In this document: positions 17,764-24,828 of the stretch, piece after piece
Layout: every line of letters starts with the position of its first letter
How positions within the stretch are numbered: the first letter of the stretch is position 1
Assembly (NCBI RefSeq): GCF_900009135.1
Contig: NZ_LT797688.1
Coordinates: 1 to 43,678, forward strand
DNA length: 43,678 nt
Reading direction: 5' to 3'
Origin: Planktothrix sp. PCC 11201
Lineage (GTDB): Bacteria > Cyanobacteriota > Cyanobacteriia > Cyanobacteriales > Microcoleaceae
Notes under the pieces: model-generated
What the model saw: the letters and a program-made list of their open reading frames with translations, nothing else
What the model was told of the DNA's origin: nothing
Databases searched by the model: none
Made by a program: the position numbers and the translations under genes

Positions 17764-17844
17764 AGTAACACTATGGCTTTTTAATTGAGTCAGAATAAAC
17801 AAGATTTTTTTGCGAATCGAATCTCAAATTCCCGGAAAATAAAC

Positions 17845-17873
17845 TTGACATATATCTAAGGATAGATTAAAAT
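17845..17873 (+). promoter_or_regulatory. Consensus sigma-70-type promoter of the PqqD-like gene
   Basis: A perfect -35 box TTGACA at 17845-17850, a 17-nt spacer, and TAAAAT at 17868-17873. The start codon is about 50 nt downstream. This is the best promoter match I found in the window. Confidence 0.75.
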
Positions 17874-17924
17874 CAATGGAAATCAAATATAAATAAGTTA
17901 ATCCACCCAAAAACTAGATCAGAA

Positions 17925-18389
17925 ATGATGAACCCAGACGAAAAATTTAATGCTAATACTCCCAAAGTTGTTCATGAAAGTATTGATGGTGAAGTCGTCG
18001 TTGTCAACTTGGAACAAGGAGATTATTTTAGTTTAGTTAAAGTCGGTGCAGATATTTGGGACGGTTTGATTAGAGGTCTTTCCAGAGGCGATATTATATC
18101 AGAAATCATTCAGCTCTATGAGGGTGAGCACACCGTTATTGAAAATGCGGTTAACAATTTTATCGAACAATTACGGCAAGAAGAACTGATTGTTGTCAAT
18201 ACAGGAGATGCGGTAGAAAGCCAAAACAAACCCAACGATAAAACCCAAACAATTACCAACGAAGAAAAATTAAAATTTGAACCTCCCAGCTTACAGAAAT
18301 ACACGGATATGGAAGAACTACTGGCTTTAGATCCTATCCATGAAGTTGACGAGCAAATTGGTTGGCCAACTGCTAAAGTTGAAGTTTAA
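17925..18389 (+). CDS. PqqD-like (RRE-fold) protein with a conserved-looking C-terminal tail
   Basis: A 154-residue protein. Residues about 15-92 match a PqqD domain: VVVNLEQGDYFSLVKVGADI, then a winged-helix region ending FIEQLRQEELIV. PqqD domains are RiPP recognition elements that hold leader peptides for modifying enzymes. A polar linker (93-116) leads to a tail, about 117-154, beginning KFEPPSLQKYTDMEELLALD and containing HEVDEQIGWP. The tail's F118-E-P-P121-S-L123 resembles the YxxPxL leader motif of lasso precursors, the sort of peptide an RRE binds. The gene has its own promoter and terminator. The fold call is good; the meaning of the tail is inference. Confidence 0.82.
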   Translation: MMNPDEKFNANTPKVVHESIDGEVVVVNLEQGDYFSLVKVGADIWDGLIRGLSRGDIISEIIQLYEGEHTVIENAVNNFIEQLRQEELIVVNTGDAVESQNKPNDKTQTITNEEKLKFEPPSLQKYTDMEELLALDPIHEVDEQIGWPTAKVEV

Positions 18390-18402
18390 TTCCTTCAAAC
18401 AA

Positions 18403-18430
18403 GGGAGGGGTTTTTCCTCCCAATTTTTTT
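18403..18430 (+). terminator. Intrinsic terminator or attenuator between the PqqD-like and HprK-like genes
   Basis: GGGAGG at 18403-18408, loop GGTTTTT, CCTCCC at 18416-18421, then AA and seven T residues. It begins 14 nt after the PqqD-like stop. Downstream island genes have no equally good promoter in the 28 nt that remain, so they may depend on read-through. Confidence 0.8.
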
Positions 18431-18458
18431 ATCATTATCGCTGAATCCCAAAAATCAG

Positions 18459-19547
18459 ATGATTACAAATACAGTTGAAAATCCTGATCATTCTGCTCAA
18501 AATGCTCAGAAAGACTCTTTAGATTTTTTCGATACTGTTTATGAATTATATGAAAAAGCTGAGGTTTCTGCTGGGGGTTGTATTGACCGTTTTTACTGCA
18601 TAGCAGGGTTAAAAATTCGGTTGCGGTTTGCAGGGGAAGCGTTAATTCCATACATGACTCCTGCCTTAGCACACTTAGAAACAGAACCTTTTTGCGATCA
18701 AGCACTTACAGTTTGTTTGTGGGATAGCACCTCGACAAATACCGTAATGCCGCCTCCACCTTGGCAGAAAAAGGATTATCTTTCCAAGCGCGGAGAAATT
18801 CACGGTTACAATAGCGATCGCATTCATACCAGTTTCCAATGGGGTGCTTATGCCCTTAGTCTGTTAGATCGCGATCGCAATCTAGGAATTTATTGGGTTG
18901 GAACAACCGAACACATTCCCTATTGGGAAAAAGGTTCGCCGCTACGGACAATTTTAAACGTTTGGATGAGTAAGTGGGGCATTCAGCTAGTTCATGCTGG
19001 TGCAGTGGGACTTCCATCGGGTGGCGTTTTGCTAGTCGGAAAGGGGGGATCTGGTAAATCTACGACCGCTTTAACTTGCCTGAATTCAGGGCTTTTTTAT
19101 GCCAGCGACGATTACAGTCTCATCGCCAGCGAACCAACCCCGACGGTTTTTAGCATCTACAACACGGGCAAGAAAAATGCCGATGATGTGGATAGATTAC
19201 CATTTCTGGCGCAGGCTATTAGTAATAGCGATCGCCTTTCAGATGAAAAAGCACTTTATTTCATTAACGAACATTTTCCCGAAAAAATCTTGACCAATTT
19301 CCCCATCCGTGCAGTTTTAGTGCCACGCATTACGGGAAAAACAGATACCTCCTTAACAGCTACCTCTGCTGCTGCTGCTTTAGCTTCACTCGTCCCCAGT
19401 ACCATGATTCAATTACCAGGTTCTGGTAAAGAAGCTTGCCAAATTATGATGCAAGTTTTGCAACAAGTTCCTGCTTATTATCTCGAACTCGGTACTGATT
19501 TAGAACAAATTCCTCAAGTCATTTTTAACCTTATTACAACCCAATAA
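18459..19547 (+). CDS. HprK-like serine kinase-family protein
   Basis: A 362-residue protein with a P-loop GKGGSGKS at residues 194-201, preceded by HAGAVGLPSGGVLLV and followed by FYASDDYSLIA, the arrangement of HPr-kinase-like C-terminal domains. In bacteria without a canonical PTS such proteins sit in RiPP or polysaccharide clusters; one class phosphorylates a Ser of a lasso precursor (paeninodin type). The N-terminal 170 residues are less conserved. It is the first of seven tightly packed genes (3 nt to the next). The substrate is unknown; the PqqD tail, a peptide encoded elsewhere or a sugar are all possible. Confidence 0.82.
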   Translation: MITNTVENPDHSAQNAQKDSLDFFDTVYELYEKAEVSAGGCIDRFYCIAGLKIRLRFAGEALIPYMTPALAHLETEPFCDQALTVCLWDSTSTNTVMPPPPWQKKDYLSKRGEIHGYNSDRIHTSFQWGAYALSLLDRDRNLGIYWVGTTEHIPYWEKGSPLRTILNVWMSKWGIQLVHAGAVGLPSGGVLLVGKGGSGKSTTALTCLNSGLFYASDDYSLIASEPTPTVFSIYNTGKKNADDVDRLPFLAQAISNSDRLSDEKALYFINEHFPEKILTNFPIRAVLVPRITGKTDTSLTATSAAAALASLVPSTMIQLPGSGKEACQIMMQVLQQVPAYYLELGTDLEQIPQVIFNLITTQ

Positions 19548-19550
19548 GCA

Positions 19551-20372
19551 ATGGAAAATCAGCCATTATTTGTTAGCGTTATCATTCCGGTTTATAACGG
19601 AGAAAAATATTTAGCAGAAGCCATTCAAAATGCCCAAAATCAGGATTATCACCCATTAGAAATCATTGTAATTGATGATGGTTCGACAGATAAAACTGCG
19701 GAAATAGCAGCCCAATTCAAAGACTGTATCCGCTATATTTATCAGCAAAATAGTGGGCCAGCATCGGCTCGCAATCACGGTATAAAAGTAGCCAATGGTG
19801 AAGTAATTGCCTTCTTAGATGTTGACGATCTCTGGTCGGATGACAAACTGAAACTGCAAGCAAATTACTTAGCAAATAATCCTTCAGTCGAAATTGTCCA
19901 GGGATTAATCCAACAAATTCAGCGTTTTGAGGATTCTGAAAATAGTCACTCAATCTTTAAAATAGTTTCTAATCCCTATCAATTTGTTAACTTAGGTAGC
20001 TCAATATATCGAAAGTCCCTGTTTGCCAAAATTGGCTTATTTGATGAAACACTCCGATATGCTGAAGATATGGATTTATTATTTAGAGCCTGGGAAAATA
20101 ATATATCTAAAGTGGTGCTAGATCGAGTAACTCTATTTTATAGAAAACACGATGACAACATGACTAAGGGGAAAAAGTTAGTTGAATTGGGGTTTGTAAG
20201 AATTTATAAAAAACATCTGGATCGATGCCGACAGAAAGGAGATTTTACGCGCTCGAATGAATTACCAAATATGAAAGACTACATTGGTGTAGCGCCTCCG
20301 CACAAAGAGCAAAAGAATGGATTATTAGTTACACAACCGCCAAAATTCTCTGATGCAAACGGTATACGATAA
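19551..20372 (+). CDS. GT2 family glycosyltransferase (1 of 3 tandem)
   Basis: A 273-residue single-domain GT-A enzyme. VSVIIPVYNGEKYLAEAI opens the Rossmann-like fold, IDDGSTDKT binds nucleotide, and FLDVDDLWSDDKL carries the DxD-type metal site. YAEDMDLLFRAWENN resembles the ED acceptor/catalytic region. No membrane segment is seen, so it probably acts on the cytoplasmic face. It starts 3 nt after the kinase gene and overlaps the next glycosyltransferase by 1 nt (TAATG). Donor and acceptor cannot be predicted. Confidence 0.9.
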   Translation: MENQPLFVSVIIPVYNGEKYLAEAIQNAQNQDYHPLEIIVIDDGSTDKTAEIAAQFKDCIRYIYQQNSGPASARNHGIKVANGEVIAFLDVDDLWSDDKLKLQANYLANNPSVEIVQGLIQQIQRFEDSENSHSIFKIVSNPYQFVNLGSSIYRKSLFAKIGLFDETLRYAEDMDLLFRAWENNISKVVLDRVTLFYRKHDDNMTKGKKLVELGFVRIYKKHLDRCRQKGDFTRSNELPNMKDYIGVAPPHKEQKNGLLVTQPPKFSDANGIR

Positions 20373-21076
20373 TGAGAGAAAATAACCCTCTAGTCAGCGT
20401 AATCATTCCAGTTTACAATGGCGATCGCCATCTGGCTGAAGCCATCGAAAGTGTTTTGGCACAAACCTATCGACCAATCGAGATTATCGTAGTTGATGAT
20501 GGTTCAACTGATAATACCGCTAATATAGCGCGATCTGATCAACAAATCCGCTACATTTATCAAAAAAATCAAGGTAACGGAACGGCAAAAAATACGGGAA
20601 TTTCAGTTGCTCAGGGGGAGTTAATTGCTTTTCTCGATGTTGACGATCTGTGGACATCTAATAAACTGAATTTGCAAGTTAATTATCTTCTTCAATATCC
20701 CCATATAGATGCTACAATTTGCCAAATGCGTAACATCTTGGAGTCTGGCAATGATTGGCCTTCTTGGTTAAAAAAAGAGCATATAGATGCAGATGTAGCA
20801 GGCTATATTCCCAGTGCTTTAGTTGTCCGTAAAACTGTGTTTGAAAAAATTGGTAATTTCGATCCAACTTACAGACGTACCAATGATGCTGACTGGTTTT
20901 TTCGCGCCAAAGATGGGGGTATTGTAATTGCGGTTATACCCGAAGTCCTTTTATATAAGCGTATTCATAACTCTAATTTATCCCATCAAACCCAAGAAAT
21001 GAACTCAGAACTGATGGGAATTTTAAGGTCATCAATTGAGCGAAAACGCAATCAGAAGCTATCTAAACCTGAGTAA
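20372..21076 (+). CDS. GT2 family glycosyltransferase (2 of 3 tandem)
   Basis: A 234-residue GT2 protein, close in sequence to its neighbours: VSVIIPVYNGDRHLAEAIES, VDDGSTDNT, FLDVDDLWTSNKL. The acceptor-side motif reads RRTNDADWFFRAKD, so ND/AD replaces the ED seen in copy 1. It has only the catalytic domain. The start codon overlaps the upstream stop (TAATG), implying coupled translation. Probably a tandem duplicate that has changed specificity. Confidence 0.9.
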   Translation: MRENNPLVSVIIPVYNGDRHLAEAIESVLAQTYRPIEIIVVDDGSTDNTANIARSDQQIRYIYQKNQGNGTAKNTGISVAQGELIAFLDVDDLWTSNKLNLQVNYLLQYPHIDATICQMRNILESGNDWPSWLKKEHIDADVAGYIPSALVVRKTVFEKIGNFDPTYRRTNDADWFFRAKDGGIVIAVIPEVLLYKRIHNSNLSHQTQEMNSELMGILRSSIERKRNQKLSKPE

Positions 21077-21092
21077 AAAAAAAGCAAGAAAA

Positions 21093-21782
21093 ATGAACTA
21101 TACCCCTTTGGTGAGCGTAATTATACCAGTCTACAATTGCGAAAAGTATTTAGCAGAAACGATTGAAAGCGTCCTAGCTCAAACTTATCAGCCCCTAGAA
21201 ATTATTGTTGTAGACGATGGTTCAACTGATGGTAGTGCAAAAATAGCAAAGCGCTTTGGTACTACAGTGCAATACTGTTTTCAAGTTAATAGCGGTACGG
21301 CGGCGGCTCGTAATCGAGGAATAGAATTAGCAAAAGGCGATTTTTTTGCCTTTCTCGATGCAGATGACCTTTGGGTAGAAGATAAATTAACTAACCAAAT
21401 GGCAGCATTTACAAATAATCCCAATCTTGATATCGTATACGGACAGGTTCAACAGTTTATTAGTCCAGAATTGGGGGAAAATCTGAAAGCTAAACTACAG
21501 GTTTCTCCTAAATTAGTACCAGGACATATTCCCTCAGCATTGCTAATCAAACGGGATTCTTTTTTTCAAGTTGGCTTATTTGAAACTCAGTGGAAAATAG
21601 CCGAATTTGCTAGTTGGCAGGTGCGTGTTACAGAGCTAGGACTCCAGACAATGATGTTACCCGAATTAGTAGCCAAGCGGCGACTGCATGAAACCAATAA
21701 GGGAATTAAACAACGCGAATACCAAGCTGAATATGTTCAGATTTTGAAAGCATCACTAGACCGCCGCCGTGCTAAAGGTTAG
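21093..21782 (+). CDS. GT2 family glycosyltransferase (3 of 3 tandem)
   Basis: 229 residues from the ATG at 21093 (MNYTPLVSVIIPVYNCEKYL). I prefer this to an ATG at 21036, which would overlap the previous gene by 41 nt and add a non-family extension. Motifs: VDDGSTDGS and FLDADDLWVEDKL. At the acceptor-site position the sequence is WKIAEFASWQVRVTELG, without the acidic pair of copy 1, so catalysis or specificity may differ. Confidence 0.87.
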   Translation: MNYTPLVSVIIPVYNCEKYLAETIESVLAQTYQPLEIIVVDDGSTDGSAKIAKRFGTTVQYCFQVNSGTAAARNRGIELAKGDFFAFLDADDLWVEDKLTNQMAAFTNNPNLDIVYGQVQQFISPELGENLKAKLQVSPKLVPGHIPSALLIKRDSFFQVGLFETQWKIAEFASWQVRVTELGLQTMMLPELVAKRRLHETNKGIKQREYQAEYVQILKASLDRRRAKG

Positions 21783-21815
21783 GATATTAAAATTGGTGGC
21801 TTATAATCGACGGAT

Positions 21816-22715
21816 ATGAACTTAAAGACTCGGCTAAACAACATTAAAACTCGTTTCAAAGCTGCATCCAAAGCCTTCCTTAATCCGATGCTTACGCTCA
21901 AACCAAAAGTTTTTATCAAAACAGTAGAGCCTTTGGTCGTTTTAGATAATCAGCTTTTAGCTGGAAAAAATGTCTTGATTACCGGAGCAGCAAGAAATAT
22001 TGGCAGAAGTATTGCTATTGAAATGGCAAAACAAGGCGCAAATATTTTTTTCACCGATATTGTTGAGGAAGAATGTTTAAACTTAGAAAAAGAATTAAAT
22101 ACTTATCCAGTGAAGGTGAAAAGTTTTGTTTCAGACATATCAAAGCCTGAAGATATTGATTATTTATATAGCATTTTAGAGGAAAATAAAATCATAATTG
22201 ATATTCTGGTCAATAATGTAGGCATTCAATTTGAAACAATTGGGATAAATCACTTGGATTTGGGAGAATGGCAGAAAACCTTTCAAACTAATATATTTGG
22301 GCCGATGTACCTTACCAAAATTATCGCCAAAATGATGGTCAGTAATTCTATTCAGGGTGCTATTATTTTTCTGACTTCTATACACCAAGAAATACTTGTT
22401 CGCTGGCCTAGTTATAGTTCTTCAAAAGCAGCATTAGGCATGATTATCAAAGAATTAGCGGTAGAATTTGCTCCCTACGGAATCAGAGTAAATGGAATTG
22501 CTCCAGGTTGGGTTGTAGAAGATGAGCAAGGAAATCCATTCAGCCACGAGTATACGCTCCTGAATAAAAGTTCTATTAATCCTTGTTATATCGGTAGAGC
22601 GGCTGTTTATCTAGCTTCTGATTATTTTTCCAGGTTTACTACTGGCAGTATCATTAAAATTGATGGGGGATTATCATTATTTAATTATCGTGTATTTCAG
22701 CAGCCAACTGAATAA
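21816..22715 (+). CDS. Short-chain dehydrogenase/reductase
   Basis: A 299-residue classical SDR. The cofactor motif TGAARNIG (about residues 55-62) follows a 45-residue basic N-terminal extension not usual for the family. NNVG, Ser in FLTSIHQE, and the catalytic Tyr/Lys in YSSSKAALG (about 199/203) are intact, followed by IRVNGIAPGWV. The C-terminal TGSIIKIDGGLSL is typical. It lies between the glycosyltransferases and a lactonase-like gene, so oxidation or reduction of a sugar is a reasonable guess. The extension could anchor it to a partner. Confidence 0.88.
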   Translation: MNLKTRLNNIKTRFKAASKAFLNPMLTLKPKVFIKTVEPLVVLDNQLLAGKNVLITGAARNIGRSIAIEMAKQGANIFFTDIVEEECLNLEKELNTYPVKVKSFVSDISKPEDIDYLYSILEENKIIIDILVNNVGIQFETIGINHLDLGEWQKTFQTNIFGPMYLTKIIAKMMVSNSIQGAIIFLTSIHQEILVRWPSYSSSKAALGMIIKELAVEFAPYGIRVNGIAPGWVVEDEQGNPFSHEYTLLNKSSINPCYIGRAAVYLASDYFSRFTTGSIIKIDGGLSLFNYRVFQQPTE

Positions 22716-22744
22716 AAAAGCACTGTTTATTTGGATGAAATATA

Positions 22745-23692
22745 ATGTTGCGTATCGCCAAATGGGTCAATAGACAGATAAAACAACTAGGTTCGACTTT
22801 TCCCCAAAAATTAGCATCGGGTCGATTAGAAGCTAAATCTCAAGGGTTTAGAAATCTCTTTCCTAAGAAAGTAAAGATTGATCGCGTAGCTACCGGATTT
22901 CAGTTTACTGAAGGGCCGATTTGGATAGCTGAAGAAAAGCATCTACTATTTAGCGATATTCCCGCTAACAAAATTTTACAGTTGACTCCTAATGGAGAGG
23001 TAAAAATATTTAGAAAACCTAGTAATCATTCTAATGGTTTAACCAGGGACAAACAAGTACGATTAATTGCGTGTGAACACGGGACTCGCCGAGTTACCCG
23101 CACCGAAAAAGACGGTACAATTACTATTTTAGCCGATCAATTTCAAGGCAAAAAACTCAATAGTCCCAATGATATTGTTGTTAAAAGTAACGGTGCAATT
23201 TATTTTACCGATCCTCCCTATGGAATTCAACCCGAAGAACAGGAACAACCCATCCAAGGGGTTTACTTAATTCCGCCCGATCATCAAGAACTAATTCTCC
23301 TCGCCGATGATTTTTATAAACCGAATGGTTTGGCATTTTCACCGGATGAAAAACAGCTTTATATTGACGATTCCCAATGTCGTCATATCCGAGTTTTTGA
23401 TGTCAAAATTGATGGTACACTGGCTAATAGTCGTGTTTTTCATGATATGAACATCAAGGAACCCGGTTCACCGGATGGGATGAAAATTGATGTGCAGGGA
23501 AACATCTATTGTACAGGAGCCGGAGGCGTGTGGGTATTTGATTGTCAAGGCAATCATTTAGGAACTATTGTCACTCCAGAACGCCCCGCAAATTGTGCTT
23601 GGGGAGACGAAGATGGGCAAAGTCTTTATATCACTGCTCAGACTTCAGTTTACAGAATTAGAGTTAATATTCCGGGTATTCAAGTGACTTAA
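22745..23692 (+). CDS. SMP-30/gluconolactonase-like beta-propeller protein
   Basis: A 315-residue protein. After a basic 45-residue N-terminus, the metal-site motifs of SMP-30/gluconolactonase appear in order: FTEGPIWIAEEKHLLFSDIP (Glu), SPNDIVVKSNGAIYFTDPPY (Asn), YKPNGLAFSPDEKQLYIDDS (Asn/Asp) and EPGSPDGMKID (Asp). Such enzymes open sugar lactones. Beside an SDR this suggests aldose oxidation to a lactone and then hydrolysis, but the pairing is inferred from position alone. It sits 29 nt after the SDR and 17 nt before the next gene. Confidence 0.88.
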   Translation: MLRIAKWVNRQIKQLGSTFPQKLASGRLEAKSQGFRNLFPKKVKIDRVATGFQFTEGPIWIAEEKHLLFSDIPANKILQLTPNGEVKIFRKPSNHSNGLTRDKQVRLIACEHGTRRVTRTEKDGTITILADQFQGKKLNSPNDIVVKSNGAIYFTDPPYGIQPEEQEQPIQGVYLIPPDHQELILLADDFYKPNGLAFSPDEKQLYIDDSQCRHIRVFDVKIDGTLANSRVFHDMNIKEPGSPDGMKIDVQGNIYCTGAGGVWVFDCQGNHLGTIVTPERPANCAWGDEDGQSLYITAQTSVYRIRVNIPGIQVT

Positions 23693-23709
23693 TTAATTAG
23701 AACTAAATT

Positions 23710-24810
23710 ATGAATTTTAATTTTAATCAAGAGCAACAATTAATTTTACAAGCCGCGCTTTTACAAGGTGAAGCAGCCATTAATTCTTGGCAAAGATGGA
23801 GAACATTGATCAATATTGACGATGTGGATCAAGACTCTTATCGGTTATTACCGTTACTCTATCGCAATTTATCAGCTAATAATGTCACAGATCCATATAT
23901 TGGTAGACTCAAGGGTGTTTATCGACGTATTTGGGTTGAAAACCAAGTTTGGTTTCAAAAAATTCGATCTATTTTAGGTTCTTTTCAAGAAGCTGATATT
24001 AAAATCATGCTGCTTAAAGATGCCGCTTTAAATTTGCATTATTATCAAGATCATGGTCTACGTTATATCAATCATCTTGATTTTTTGATTAACTCAAAAG
24101 ATGTTTTCAATGCCGTAAATTTATTACAAGAATTGGGTTGGACAGCCAAAGAAAAAATTCCTAATCCCACTGTTCCTTTTAGTCATTATATTGGGTTTGA
24201 AAATGAATCTAAGCAATATTTAAGCCTTCGTTGGCATCTTTTCGCGGATGGTTTTAATGAAAACGCAGAAACCGAGTTTTGGCAGAATGCAATATTAACT
24301 CAAGTCAACGATTTTCCCGTTTATCTTTTATCGGCGACTGACCAGTTATTTTACACCTGTGTATTTGGAGGATTAACGAATTCAATTTCACCCATTAGTC
24401 GGTTAGTAGATGCTGCAATCATTATTCAGTCATACCCCCTTGAAATCGATGCAAACCGATTGCTAACATTAGCAGAAAAATACCGTTTTATTATACTCTT
24501 AAAATCGAGAATAACGCAGTTACAAGAAATCCTCAATTTACCTATTTCATCCTTGATTTTACCCGAACTCCAAAAATTATCAATTTCTAAATTTGAACAT
24601 CAAGAATATCAGATGATAACGAGTAAAGAAAACACCACCTTAAATCGTTTAAAAAAAAGATATTTCCAATATTACAGAACAGTCAACACGGATGATTTTA
24701 ACGTCTTCAATTTTTTCAGTTATCTGCAATCTATTTGGGGTTTAGAAAATTTATGGCAAGTACCCATACAAGTTATAATCCGAGGAATTAAAAGACAGAT
24801 ATCTCGTTAG
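23710..24810 (+). CDS. Degenerate NTP_transf_5 family protein
   Basis: A 366-residue relative of the gene that opens the island. The region IKIMLLKDAALNLHYYQDHG, then LRYINHLDFLINSKD aligns with FKGPVL...RQFSDLDILI of the first protein. Here the first metal-binding Asp is His122, while Asp124 remains, and the usual KG is KD. SLRWHLFADG corresponds to ELHWGI. Nucleotidyl transfer is therefore doubtful; a binding or regulatory role, or a changed mechanism, is possible. It is the last island gene and ends 18 nt before the 3' end of treZ on the other strand. Confidence 0.75.
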   Translation: MNFNFNQEQQLILQAALLQGEAAINSWQRWRTLINIDDVDQDSYRLLPLLYRNLSANNVTDPYIGRLKGVYRRIWVENQVWFQKIRSILGSFQEADIKIMLLKDAALNLHYYQDHGLRYINHLDFLINSKDVFNAVNLLQELGWTAKEKIPNPTVPFSHYIGFENESKQYLSLRWHLFADGFNENAETEFWQNAILTQVNDFPVYLLSATDQLFYTCVFGGLTNSISPISRLVDAAIIIQSYPLEIDANRLLTLAEKYRFIILLKSRITQLQEILNLPISSLILPELQKLSISKFEHQEYQMITSKENTTLNRLKKRYFQYYRTVNTDDFNVFNFFSYLQSIWGLENLWQVPIQVIIRGIKRQISR

Positions 24811-24828
24811 AATTGCTCAAACTAACTA

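Noticed and set aside
17671-17924. A small precursor gene in the gap before the PqqD-like gene
   Set aside because: The plus-strand ATGs there open frames of only three to six codons (for example ATGGCTTTTTAA), and the minus-strand option runs into the upstream gene.
16438-19547. A complete lasso-peptide cluster (NTP_transf_5, PqqD/B1, HprK-like kinase)
   Set aside because: The transglutaminase-like B2 protease, the asparagine-synthetase-like cyclase and a free precursor gene are absent in the window, so only part of the family set is present.
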